A stretch of DNA of 64,000 bases from positions 1,550,001 through 1,614,000 of the forward strand of contig NZ_OZ255701.1 of the NCBI RefSeq assembly GCF_965276875.1. Direction: 5' to 3'. This DNA comes from Lichenicoccus sp965276875. GTDB lineage: Bacteria; Pseudomonadota; Alphaproteobacteria; Acetobacterales; Acetobacteraceae. Under the pieces are notes generated by a model. It was not told where the DNA came from. It did no database searches and was given only the letters and a program-made list of their open reading frames with translations. This document shows, one piece after another, positions 54,206-62,782 of the stretch. How positions within the stretch are numbered: the first letter of the stretch is position 1; each line of letters starts with the position of its first letter. The position numbers were made by a program, and so were the translations under genes.

Positions 54206-54432
54206 CGGCATCTCCTGCGCTTATTGCGCATGGTTGAGGGACGCGGCGTCAGGGCGACCCCGCGTCTGCTCATCGGCGAGCGCGGATGATTTGGATGCAG
54301 ATGATATTACAGTTTCTTAATTGGTCACGCTGTCGTGATAATTGAGACGTAGACTCGGGTTCTAAACACGCTTCGAGCGCGGCCGCTTACCGGCCGCGCT
54401 CGAAGCTGAGGCGCGAAGAAATAGTGTCTGGA
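54206..54432. other. Intergenic region upstream of the DUF4331 operon
   Basis: About 225 bases separating the DUF4331 start from the cold-shock gene, both on the minus strand. The part at 54280-54360 is AT-rich compared with its surroundings and is the likely promoter of the DUF4331 unit. The part next to the cold-shock gene holds its hairpin (54371-54405). No coding potential is seen. Confidence 0.5.
54371..54405 (-). terminator. Terminator-like hairpin after the cold-shock gene
   Basis: A perfect 15-pair inverted repeat, CTTCGAGCGCGGCCG with a five-base loop (arms 54371-54385 and 54391-54405). It lies 27 bases past the cold-shock stop, and on the minus strand is followed by CGTGTTTAGA. The T tract is short, but position and stem strength fit a Rho-independent terminator. 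Confidence 0.75.
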
Positions 54433-55116
54433 TCAGGCGAGGCTGATCGCCGCTGCCTCTGGGCCCTTCTGGCCCTGAACCACCTGCACGCGTGTGGCCT
54501 GGCCTTCGTTCAGGCTGGACAGGCCGGACCGCTCCAATGCGGAGGCATGGACGAAAATGTCCTTGCCCCCAGTGTCCGGTGTAATGAAGCCAAAGCCCTT
54601 GGTTGCATTGTACCACTTGACGATGCCGCGAACCTCCTCGGCCTGCGACAGATCGGGCTGCATACGACCGCCGCGAACGCCGCCCGAGCGTGGTGCGCCG
54701 AAGCTGCCGGGTGCCGAGCGCGGACGCTCGGGCTGAGCGGTACTCTCGTCGACGGACACGACCTCGGCGACCTGGCGGCCTTTCGGACCTTGTCCGATCC
54801 GCACGCTGAGCGTCGCACCCGGACTGACGGAATCGTGACCCGACTGATTCAGGGCGTTGGCGTGGAGGAACACATCCCCGGAGCCATCCGCCAACTCGAC
54901 GAAGCCGAAGCCCTTCTCGCCGTTGAACCACTTCACGCTGGCGCTGATTTCCGGCCCCGATGCAAGGACCTGGGAGCCACCGCCTCCTCCGCCCCCCATC
55001 GGCCGTCGGGCAGGCGGACCGCTGCGGTCGCCGAAGCTCGGAGCTGGAACGAAATCATCATCGAAGCCGCCGCGGCGCGGGGAACGGGGGCTGCGGTCGG
55101 TCCTGTTACTTCTCAA
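54433..55116 (-). CDS. Cold-shock protein with two cold-shock domains
   Basis: RNA-binding protein of about 227 residues with two CspA-like OB folds. The first has SVKWFNGEKGFGFVEL and DVFLHANAL, the second GIVKWYNATKGFGFI and DIFVHASALERSG, so RNP1 and RNP2 are intact in both. An N-terminal arm rich in R, P and G and a linker of about 45 residues (QPERPRSAPGSFG...) are probably disordered. The reading frame stays open upstream to 55263, but the sequence there has no protein character. The TTG at 55116, with GGGA nine bases before it, is my choice and is uncertain. Such genes usually have long leaders for thermal control. Confidence 0.83.
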   Translation of the reverse strand: MRSNRTDRSPRSPRRGGFDDDFVPAPSFGDRSGPPARRPMGGGGGGGSQVLASGPEISASVKWFNGEKGFGFVELADGSGDVFLHANALNQSGHDSVSPGATLSVRIGQGPKGRQVAEVVSVDESTAQPERPRSAPGSFGAPRSGGVRGGRMQPDLSQAEEVRGIVKWYNATKGFGFITPDTGGKDIFVHASALERSGLSSLNEGQATRVQVVQGQKGPEAAAISLA

Positions 55117-55372
55117 CGGTCGTAATCCCGAAGTATCTATGGTGTCGGCCTGGGCGGCGCACCGAGTGGAGGCGAAGGCGATCGGTCGACAGCCATCCAC
55201 CTGGATGGCGACCGACCATTGCATAGCGCGCTGTAGCCTGCACGGGCCACGGCGCGCCATCACCGGATCGTGTAGTCCGCCTGCAAGACAGCGTCAACGC
55301 GCGCCCCGCTCGCGGGGGTTTCGCCCTCTCCGCCAACCGCTTAAGGAAGAAGCGCCGTCACCGGGTAACGCA
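55117..55372. other. Divergent intergenic region between the cold-shock and LpxR-like genes
   Basis: About 256 bases with no convincing gene, carrying promoters for both sides. On the cold-shock side it may encode a structured 5' leader. A small hairpin, CCCCG-CTCG-CGGGG (55304-55317), is followed by GTTT on the plus strand. An AAGGAAGAAG stretch at 55343-55352 is too far (about 20 bases) from the LpxR-like ATG to be its ribosome site. Confidence 0.4.
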
Positions 55373-56386
55373 ATGACCACAAAGATTCCTCGCCTCACCA
55401 GCCTGTTCGCCGCGTGCTGCGTCGGCGCCGGTCTTCCGGTGGCTGTCCGTGCCGCTCCGTTACAGGACCCGTATGGCACCTGGACGCTGCAGGCAGAGAA
55501 CGATGCGGTCTCGACGCTCAAGGGCACGTCCGACCAGTACTATACGAGTGGCCTGCGGATCGGCTGGACCTCGGGGACCGATAATCAGCCGCCGGCAATC
55601 TCCAATCTGAACCGCGCGATCTGGGGCGAAGGCGTGCAGCGGATCAGCCTGGGCCTGCAGCAATCGATCTTTACGCCGGCGCAAACCCAGATCAATCCGC
55701 CCAACCCACACGACCGGCCCTATGCGGGCGTGCTGCTCGCCACCCTGAACCTGATCTCCGACACCGATACGTCGCGCAGCATCGCCGGCGTCCAGGCCGG
55801 CGTGCTCGGCTCCTATGCCGGCGGCTATCAGGTGCAGAACGGCTTCCACAGCCTGATCGGCGACACCCCGAACCGCGGCTGGTCGCATCAATTGCCAAAC
55901 CAGCCGATCCTGCAACTTCAGGCATCGCGTATCTGGCGGTTTCCGGTGGTGAGCGCCTACGGCGTCTCGGTTGACGTGCTGCCGTCGTTGGCCGCCGCCG
56001 GCGGTGACTTTCGCACCTATGCCCAGGTCGGCGGCACGGTCCGCATCGGCCAAGGGCTGGACAGCGACTTCGGCACCCCGCGGATCAGCCCCGGCCTGAG
56101 CGGCGCCGACGCCTTCAAGGCGACACGCGACTTCGTCTGGTATGGGTTTGCCGGCGGCGACGGCCAGGCCGTAGGCTACGACGCAACCTTGCAGGGCAGC
56201 ACCTTCCGCGCGCGCGAGCCGCATGTCTCCAAGATCTGGGATGTCGGCGAGTTCGAGGCCGGCGTCGCCCTGATCTATCACGGCGTGCGGCTGTCCTACA
56301 CGCAGACCTGGCAGACCCAGGAATTCAACGGCGCCCGCTCCGGGCTGTTCAATTTCGGCTCAGTGGCCCTCTCCGCCAAGTTCTGA
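55373..56386 (+). CDS. LpxR-like lipid A deacylase / outer-membrane beta-barrel protein
   Basis: Outer-membrane enzyme family that removes the 3'-acyloxyacyl chain of lipid A. It has about 337 residues. A signal peptide (to about AVRAAP) is followed by TLQAENDAVSTLKGTSDQYYTSGLRIGW, which contains the Asn-Asp pair and the YYTxG block of LpxR. PHDRPYAGVLLA and the TPNRGWSHQLPNQP region with a conserved histidine also match. The chain ends in F and alternates polar and nonpolar residues, as a 12-strand barrel does. No obvious Shine-Dalgarno site precedes the ATG. Activity has not been inferred beyond family. Confidence 0.85.
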   Translation: MTTKIPRLTSLFAACCVGAGLPVAVRAAPLQDPYGTWTLQAENDAVSTLKGTSDQYYTSGLRIGWTSGTDNQPPAISNLNRAIWGEGVQRISLGLQQSIFTPAQTQINPPNPHDRPYAGVLLATLNLISDTDTSRSIAGVQAGVLGSYAGGYQVQNGFHSLIGDTPNRGWSHQLPNQPILQLQASRIWRFPVVSAYGVSVDVLPSLAAAGGDFRTYAQVGGTVRIGQGLDSDFGTPRISPGLSGADAFKATRDFVWYGFAGGDGQAVGYDATLQGSTFRAREPHVSKIWDVGEFEAGVALIYHGVRLSYTQTWQTQEFNGARSGLFNFGSVALSAKF

Positions 56387-56390
56387 ACGC

Positions 56391-56825
56391 TTGATCCGGG
56401 AACGGGATACTGGCACTCAACGGGAGAGCGTCGGGCTCAGCCTTAGGGGATCGGTCACGGTTCAGTTCATCAAGCGCAAGCGGCACGGGCCCAAACGCAA
56501 GGGCGGCGGCAGGGTCATCGCGTTTCGGGTATTCGCCGCACTCTGCGCCGGCGCCCTGGTCTGCGCCTTCGCCATCGCCGCACTGCTGCCGCCGGAGATG
56601 GATCTCGGCACCATGCTGGTGACGATGGATCCACCGGTGCTCGCCTCGATCCATGGCTTCTTTGTGGGTCATGGCGCGCCCGGCATCTACAGCCATCTGC
56701 TATTGCCGTTCCTGCTTCGGCCCGGCTGGATGCTGCCGGCAATGTTCGGCGTCATCGCCGGCGGGATTGCGTTCAGCGTGAACCATAACGGCCACAACCG
56801 TCAGAGTACCCGTCGCAGCGGCTGA
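56391..56825 (+). CDS. Small membrane protein of unknown function
   Basis: A 144-residue protein beginning four bases after the LpxR-like stop with a TTG; no ATG or GTG in frame comes before the first membrane segment. A basic, lysine/arginine-rich stretch (FIKRKRHGPKRKGGG) leads into a helix (VFAALCAGALVCAFAIAALL). A loop with HGFFVGHGAPGIYSH follows, and then a second helix (MLPAMFGVIAGGIAFSV). The basic residues suggest an N-in orientation. I do not recognise the family. The start is uncertain, and the first 25 residues may be untranslated. Confidence 0.65.
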   Translation: MIRERDTGTQRESVGLSLRGSVTVQFIKRKRHGPKRKGGGRVIAFRVFAALCAGALVCAFAIAALLPPEMDLGTMLVTMDPPVLASIHGFFVGHGAPGIYSHLLLPFLLRPGWMLPAMFGVIAGGIAFSVNHNGHNRQSTRRSG

Positions 56826-56831
56826 CACCCT

Positions 56832-58640
56832 TTAGGGCTCCGGCGCCGCGCCCACCGGCCGCGGCAGCGTCGGGATCGGTCGTCCGATCAGGTAGCCCTG
56901 GATTTCCTCGCAGCCATGCGCATCGAGGAAGGCGAGCTGCTCCTCGGTCTCCACACCCTCGGCACAACTGGTCATGCCAAGCGACTGCACCATCTGTAGC
57001 ACCGAACGGGTGATCGCTTCCGCCCGCCGATCGCGCCCGAGGGCGGAGACGAACTGCCGGTCCAGCTTGACCTGGTCGAACGGGTAGGTGCCGAGCATGC
57101 CCAGGCAGGAATAGCCGGTGCCGAAATCGTCCAGCGCCAGCCGCACGCCCATCGCCCGCACCCGGGCGAGTTCGCGCCGTGCCATGCCGTCCGAGCCGAA
57201 CGGCACCCGCTCGGACAGCTCGATCTGCAGCCGCGCCGGATCGAGGCCGGTCTCGTCGAGAACCCGACGCACCAGCGCGGGCAGACGGTTATGCGAGACC
57301 CAGACCGGCGAAACGTTGACCGAGACGCCCAAAGCCCGTTCCCAGGTCTGCGCCTCGTGGCAGGCCGCCATCATCACCCAGCTATCGATCTGCTCGATCA
57401 GTCCGGTCGCCTCGGCGCAGGGGATGAACAAATCGGGGGAGATGTCGCCGTGCCCGGGGCGGTCCCAACGCACCAGCGCCTCGAAACTGACCACCTGCTC
57501 GGTTGCCGTATCGATCACCGGCAGCCAGTTCAACGCGAAGGCGCCGATCATCGTGGCGCGCTGCAAATCCTCTTCGAGACCGGCCGAGACGACGTAGGTG
57601 CGCAGCAGCTCCGGTGTGCAATGCACGTGCCGGCCGTCACCCTCCCGCTTGGCCTGGCTGAGGGCCGCCTCGGCGCAGCGCAGCAGGCCCAGCGTGTCGC
57701 TCGCGTCAGTGGGGAAGGTCGCAACCCCGGCCGCCGGCCGCAGCGGCAGGTCGAGCCCGTCCACGTGCGCCGCCTCGCGCAGCCGGTCCATCACCCGCAG
57801 CGCCACCGCCTCGATCTCCGCCGGCGACACCCGGCCGCCGAGCACCAGCGCGAAGCCGCCGCCGCCGAGCCGCGCGAGAAAGCTGTGGCTGGGGGCCACC
57901 GCGCGCAGCCGGGTCACCACCTGCTTGAGCGACTGGTCGACGGCGCCGCGGCCATGCATGTCGTTGAGCGCGCTCAGCCGTGCGATGTCGATGCGCAGAA
58001 TCGCGAAGCCCGGCGGCAGCGCGTTCGGCGCGGTCGCCTCGGCTGCCGCCACCAGCTTGTCGATATGCTGCTCAAGCGCCTCGCGGCCCGGCAGGCCGGT
58101 CACGCTGGCCGCGGCACTGCTGTCGGTGGCGGCCTTCGGCTCGAGGATCAGCATCGCACTGGCGCAGCGGCCGAGGTCGGTGAGTGCCGCGAGGCTGTCG
58201 CGCGTGAAGCGGCGCGGCTGCGCATCGAGCACGCAGACCACGCCGACCGAGGCGCCGGACTCGTCACGCAAAGTGGCGCCGGCATAGGCGCCGAAGCCGG
58301 CTGCGCGCTCCTCAACACCCGCCGCGGCAAAGCCTGTGTCATGCGCGAGATCGCCCACATCCAGCGTCACCCGGCGCTGGCTGCTCATCTGCGCGCGGAT
58401 GACCGAGATCGGCAACGCCTGTCCGTTCGAGGGACCGAACGCCGCGCGGATTTGCAGCCGCCCGTTCTCGCGCACGATCACCAGCCCGAACGGCGCCTCA
58501 AGGTCGCGCGCGGCCAGCCGGGCGAACGCTCCGAACACGGTTTCGTCGCCGGTGCCGAGCATCTGCCCGGCATGCGGCAGCACCAATCGCTCAGCCTGAG
58601 GATTGGCGCCGGGAAACCGGGCAGAGAACGGCTTCGGCAT
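56832..58640 (-). CDS. GAF-GGDEF-EAL protein, probable c-di-GMP phosphodiesterase
   Basis: A 602-residue cytoplasmic signalling protein. Residues ~30-170 form a GAF sensor. Residues ~175-345 are a GGDEF domain whose signature reads GGGGF at 259-263, so the catalytic acid pair is lost and cyclase activity is unlikely. Residues ~355-600 are an EAL domain with FEALVRW (387-389), N442, E474, DDFGTGYS (504-511), K525 and E561, the full set for metal and substrate. It should therefore degrade c-di-GMP, possibly with the GGDEF part as a GTP sensor. It lies 75 bases downstream of the GH42 gene on the same strand but probably has its own promoter. Confidence 0.92.
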   Translation of the reverse strand: MPKPFSARFPGANPQAERLVLPHAGQMLGTGDETVFGAFARLAARDLEAPFGLVIVRENGRLQIRAAFGPSNGQALPISVIRAQMSSQRRVTLDVGDLAHDTGFAAAGVEERAAGFGAYAGATLRDESGASVGVVCVLDAQPRRFTRDSLAALTDLGRCASAMLILEPKAATDSSAAASVTGLPGREALEQHIDKLVAAAEATAPNALPPGFAILRIDIARLSALNDMHGRGAVDQSLKQVVTRLRAVAPSHSFLARLGGGGFALVLGGRVSPAEIEAVALRVMDRLREAAHVDGLDLPLRPAAGVATFPTDASDTLGLLRCAEAALSQAKREGDGRHVHCTPELLRTYVVSAGLEEDLQRATMIGAFALNWLPVIDTATEQVVSFEALVRWDRPGHGDISPDLFIPCAEATGLIEQIDSWVMMAACHEAQTWERALGVSVNVSPVWVSHNRLPALVRRVLDETGLDPARLQIELSERVPFGSDGMARRELARVRAMGVRLALDDFGTGYSCLGMLGTYPFDQVKLDRQFVSALGRDRRAEAITRSVLQMVQSLGMTSCAEGVETEEQLAFLDAHGCEEIQGYLIGRPIPTLPRPVGAAPEP

Positions 58641-58715
58641 GATCGTTGGCCCATAAGCGCAAATGTTGCGTCAAAGACACGTTATTGGACGGGGCGTATC
58701 TTTGGCAATGACGCA

Positions 58716-60659
58716 TTAGCCGGGCAGCCTCCAGCAGGCGAAATCCTGGGGTGCCACGGGTGTGCCGCCCAGTAGCAGCGCGCCCTTCGGCGGCGACGGC
58801 GGGGCCCAGGAATCGGGTCCGTAATTGAACGCGAACAACAGCCCGCCACGGCGGCGCAGGCGGACGCCGGCGGGCAGGTCGATGGTCTCAAGGCCGGCGC
58901 GTGCCAGCACATGCCGCATCGCGTCCGCGAGCAGGGCGGCATCAGGCCAGCCGGCGAGATAGAGGCGGGCGCCAGCCTCGACCGCGGCGGCGCTGCCATC
59001 CGCGAAACAGGCGAGCGGTGTGCCCGACGTCTCGACCCATTCGCGCCAACGGATCGCCGCCCCAGTGAGGCCGCCGCTGACGGGATGGGCCAGGCCGGGC
59101 CGTAGCGAGGCGACCTGGGTGACGCGCACCGGCAGCATCGCGGCAAGCCCGTCGGTGATCGCAAAGGTCTGCGACTTCGAGCCGCTGCGCGGGCCGATCA
59201 GCATCGCCGCATCGGTCGCGGCGAACGCCCGCAACGCCGCGTCGGACAGATACGGCAGGCCGGGCACCAGCACGGCGCGGTAGCCGGCGAGCGAGGCTCC
59301 GGGCGGGACAATATCGACGTCCTGGCCGAGCCGACGCGCCGCCTCGTACCAGCGGTAACAGATCTCATATTGATCGAAATCCGCACCCTGCGGCTGAATC
59401 CGGGTGATCCAGACGGACTCGTAGTCGAACACGAGCGCCACCGGGGCGCGCGACGCGGCGGGCAAGGTGCCCACCTGTTTGCGCTCGGCCGCAACCCGCA
59501 GCACCTCCTCGCCGCCAGCCGAGCGCGAGCGGTCGGGACGATGCAGCCCGGCATGCATCTGCTCCTGGCCGAACGGGCATTGCCGCCAGCGGAAGTAGCT
59601 CACCAGTTCGGCGCCGTGCGCAAACGCCTCCCAGGTCCATAACCGCACCATCCCGGGCTTGGGCACCGGGTTGAACGGCGCCCAGTTCACCGGCCCGGGC
59701 TGCTGCTCCATGATCCAGAAGCGGCCGCCGCCGACGGCGCGATACAAATCGTGATGGAAGGCCGCCATGTCGGGGTGCGCGGTCTCGATGAAGTCGGCCC
59801 GCTCATCCGGGGCGAACGGGAACTGTTCGGTAAAGCCCAGCGGATAGGAGTCCCAGCTTGCGAAATCCAGCAGGCGCCCCATCGTGAAATGGTCGAAGTC
59901 GAAAAACCGGCCCATGAAGTTGTGGGTGACGAAGCGGCCTGGCGAATGCGCCCGCAGGATCTCCTCCTGCATCGCGGCGTAGGCTACGACCTGCTCGGAG
60001 GCGAAGCGCTGGAAATCCAGCCGGGCGGCGGGGGCAGTCTCGGTCACGGCGCCGTTGGGCAAGCAGACTTCGTCGAAGTCGCGCAGTTCGGCCGACCAGA
60101 ACACGCTGCCCCAGGCACGGTTCAGGGCGGCGATGCTGCCGTAGCGCGTGGCGAGCCACTGGCGAAAGCCCTCCAGATCCTCCGGCCCATAGGATAGCAC
60201 GGTGTCGTGGCAGCCGAACTCGTTGTCGATCTGCCAGCCGGCGACATGCGCATTCTCGCCGTAGCGCGCGGCCAGCACGGTCACGATGCGGCGGCTCTCC
60301 TGCCACCAGACCTTTGAGGAAAACGACGTGTGCCGGCGTGACCCGAAGCCCCGCACGCGGCCATCGGCGCCCACCGGCAGGATGCCGGGCTCGCGGTCGA
60401 CGAGCCATTTCGGCGGCGTCGCGGTCGGGGTGCCCAGCACCACGGCCAAGCCGGCGGCGCCGAGGGTCGCGATGGCGCGGTCGAGCCAGCCCCACTCCAG
60501 CCGGCCGGGCTCTGGCTCGATGCGGCTCCAGGCGAACTCGCCTATGCGCACCATGCCGATGCCGGTCTCAAGCATCGCCGCCGCGTCCGACGCCCACTCC
60601 CGCTCGGGCCAGTGTTCGGGATAGTAGCACACGCCAAGCATCGGTTCCGTCTCAGTCAT
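58716..60659 (-). CDS. Beta-galactosidase, glycoside hydrolase family 42
   Basis: Cleaves terminal beta-galactosides. It has 647 residues with the three-domain GH42 plan. N-terminal LGVCYYPEHWPEREW opens the barrel. The acid/base is E147 in GWQIDNEFGCHD and the nucleophile E318 in FWIMEQQPGPVNW. Domain B with the trimerisation-type Rossmann fold follows (about 390-590), then a C-terminal beta domain. No signal peptide is seen, so it acts on imported oligosaccharides. It overlaps the alpha-galactosidase gene by eight bases, so both are translated together. Confidence 0.94.
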   Translation of the reverse strand: MTETEPMLGVCYYPEHWPEREWASDAAAMLETGIGMVRIGEFAWSRIEPEPGRLEWGWLDRAIATLGAAGLAVVLGTPTATPPKWLVDREPGILPVGADGRVRGFGSRRHTSFSSKVWWQESRRIVTVLAARYGENAHVAGWQIDNEFGCHDTVLSYGPEDLEGFRQWLATRYGSIAALNRAWGSVFWSAELRDFDEVCLPNGAVTETAPAARLDFQRFASEQVVAYAAMQEEILRAHSPGRFVTHNFMGRFFDFDHFTMGRLLDFASWDSYPLGFTEQFPFAPDERADFIETAHPDMAAFHHDLYRAVGGGRFWIMEQQPGPVNWAPFNPVPKPGMVRLWTWEAFAHGAELVSYFRWRQCPFGQEQMHAGLHRPDRSRSAGGEEVLRVAAERKQVGTLPAASRAPVALVFDYESVWITRIQPQGADFDQYEICYRWYEAARRLGQDVDIVPPGASLAGYRAVLVPGLPYLSDAALRAFAATDAAMLIGPRSGSKSQTFAITDGLAAMLPVRVTQVASLRPGLAHPVSGGLTGAAIRWREWVETSGTPLACFADGSAAAVEAGARLYLAGWPDAALLADAMRHVLARAGLETIDLPAGVRLRRRGGLLFAFNYGPDSWAPPSPPKGALLLGGTPVAPQDFACWRLPG

Positions 60660-62778
60660 CGGCGGTCAGCTCCAGGATCAGCGCGCTTTCGGGCTGCATT
60701 TCCGGCAGCGCGATCCCCGCACTCCCGAGCAGCGCCCCAGGCAGGCTCAGACCCTCTCCGAACAAGGCGCGCTGCGCGGGCGAGAGCCGGGCATCGAGCC
60801 GTTGCGGCGGCGGCGCGTGCAGGCGGTAGCGTTGTTCCGGGTCCAGCCCGGGCAAGGCGAGCGGCGGCGGCCGCCATGCCTCGCGTCGCTCCTGCGCTAC
60901 CAGATAGGCGGCATGGCGGCGGTCGTCCGACACAACGCCCCGCACCGAACGGCCGGCGACGGCAGCACCGGCCTGGTGGCGCCCGGCATGCAGCAATGAC
61001 CGCAGCCGCTTGTGCAGGGCGATCCAGGCCGTGAGCGATGCGGCCTCCGCCTCGTCGAGCAGGGTCGGGTCGAGCTCGACACCCATATGCCCGAACAAGG
61101 CGACCGCGGCGCGGAAATCGAGGCTGTGTCGGCGGCCGGTCTGGTGGTTGGGCGAGGCCGCGACATGGGCTCCCATCAGCTCCGGCGGCAGGAAGCGCGA
61201 GAAGCCGCGCTGGATCGCGAGACGCTCGAGCGCGTCGGTGCAGTCGGAGGTCCAGATCCGCTGAGTATTGCGCAGGATGCCGAAATCCGCGCGCGCGCCT
61301 CCGGAGGCGCAGCTCTCGATCTCGAGCGCGGGATGCGCCTCGCGCAGCCGCGCCATTAGCGCCCAGGTCGCCAGCAGGTGAGCCCGATAGGCCGGGCGGC
61401 CACGCACGTCGCCGGCGGCAACGAAGTCGCGGTTCATGTCCCATTTCAGATAGGCGATCGGGTGCGCCCGCAGCAGCGTGTCGAGTTGCGCGAAGACGCC
61501 TTCGGCGATCTCCGGGCGGGTCAGATCGAGAATGAGCTGGTGGCGCGAGGTCAGCAGCGGCCGGCCCTCGACATGCAGCACCGCGTCGGGGTGGGCGCGA
61601 TACAGGTCGCTGTCCGGATTGACCATCTCCGGCTCGACCCAAAGCCCGAACTCCAGGCCCATGCCGGTGACCGCATCGATCAGCGGACCCAGACCGCGCG
61701 GATATTTATTGGGGTCGGGGCGCCAGTCGCCAAGGCCCGCGCGCGCGTCGTCGCGACCCGCCATCCAGCCGTCATCGAGCACGAAACGTTCGATCCCGAG
61801 AGCCACCGCGGCGCGCGCCTGGGCCAGCAGCCGGTCATGGTCGTGGTCGAAATAATTGCCCTCCCAGGTGTTCAGCGTCACCGGCCGCGGCCGCATCGCA
61901 CCCTCCGGCCAGCGCAGCACGTGCCGGCGCGCGCCGTCATGGAAGTGCCGCGAGAGGCCGGAGAGCCCGTGCGCCGACAGCGACGCGTAGGCGATGGGCG
62001 ATTCCAGCGACTCGCCCGGACCCAGGATGACCTCGCCGGGATGCAGCCATTCGCCGGTGGCAATCAGGATCCGGCCATCCTCGAGCCGCTCGGCGGTGGT
62101 GCGGTGATTGCCGCTCCAGCCGAGATGAACCCCGTGCACCAGGCCGCGATCCTCGTCGAAGCCCGGCTCGCCCGCGATCAGCCCCGGGAAGCGGTCATGG
62201 CTGCGGCCGCGCCGGTTCTCGGACGCCCACAGCCCACTCGTCAGCGCGAGCCGGCGCTCCGCGAATTCGCCGCCCCAGCGCCCGTCGAAGACCAGCAGCT
62301 CGCCGGCCTCCGCCGGCAGCACGAACACCCCGGCGGCCAGCCACGCCACCTGCAGCGGCGCCGCGCCATCGTTGCGCAGCCGGGTGCGCATGCGGAGGAT
62401 GTCGCCGTCCGGCGGCGACGTGAGGATGATATCCAGGCCGAGGCCGGCGAGCGGGTCCTCGGCAGTCAACCGCAAAGCGCCGGCGCCCTGCTGCACCGTC
62501 ACCTGCTCGAATGAAGCGGTCCAGTCGACACCGCCGCGGCTGGCGAGCAGGCCAGGCGCGCGCATCGTGCCGGTGCCGAGTGTCGGCATCAATGCGGCCT
62601 CGACATGGTCCTCGTCGAGGCCGTTATGGCGCGGCGCGCGGTCGCGCAGATGGGCGACCTTGTCCAGATCGAGTGCTGCCGGCAGCCGATCGCCCCAGTG
62701 GACGATTTCCGGCATGCCGTCATCGCGTTGCAGCAGCAGCAGGGTGCTGTTGCCGCCGTCGAGGCGGAAGGGCCGCAT
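60652..62778 (-). CDS. Alpha-galactosidase, glycoside hydrolase family 36
   Basis: Removes alpha-1,6-linked galactose from melibiose, raffinose or galactomannan fragments. It has about 708 residues. The N-terminal beta-supersandwich has HWGDRLP. The barrel motifs are LNTWEGNYFD, FVLDDGWM, GLWVEPEMVNPDSD, the nucleophile D447 in LKWDMNRD, CASGGARAD and the acid/base D512 in WTSDCTDAL. The start at 62778 has GAGG a few bases upstream inside the end of the binding-protein gene, four bases after which it begins. No signal peptide is seen, so it works inside the cell. Confidence 0.95.
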   Translation of the reverse strand: MRPFRLDGGNSTLLLLQRDDGMPEIVHWGDRLPAALDLDKVAHLRDRAPRHNGLDEDHVEAALMPTLGTGTMRAPGLLASRGGVDWTASFEQVTVQQGAGALRLTAEDPLAGLGLDIILTSPPDGDILRMRTRLRNDGAAPLQVAWLAAGVFVLPAEAGELLVFDGRWGGEFAERRLALTSGLWASENRRGRSHDRFPGLIAGEPGFDEDRGLVHGVHLGWSGNHRTTAERLEDGRILIATGEWLHPGEVILGPGESLESPIAYASLSAHGLSGLSRHFHDGARRHVLRWPEGAMRPRPVTLNTWEGNYFDHDHDRLLAQARAAVALGIERFVLDDGWMAGRDDARAGLGDWRPDPNKYPRGLGPLIDAVTGMGLEFGLWVEPEMVNPDSDLYRAHPDAVLHVEGRPLLTSRHQLILDLTRPEIAEGVFAQLDTLLRAHPIAYLKWDMNRDFVAAGDVRGRPAYRAHLLATWALMARLREAHPALEIESCASGGARADFGILRNTQRIWTSDCTDALERLAIQRGFSRFLPPELMGAHVAASPNHQTGRRHSLDFRAAVALFGHMGVELDPTLLDEAEAASLTAWIALHKRLRSLLHAGRHQAGAAVAGRSVRGVVSDDRRHAAYLVAQERREAWRPPPLALPGLDPEQRYRLHAPPPQRLDARLSPAQRALFGEGLSLPGALLGSAGIALPEMQPESALILELTADD

Positions 62779-62782
62779 CGCC

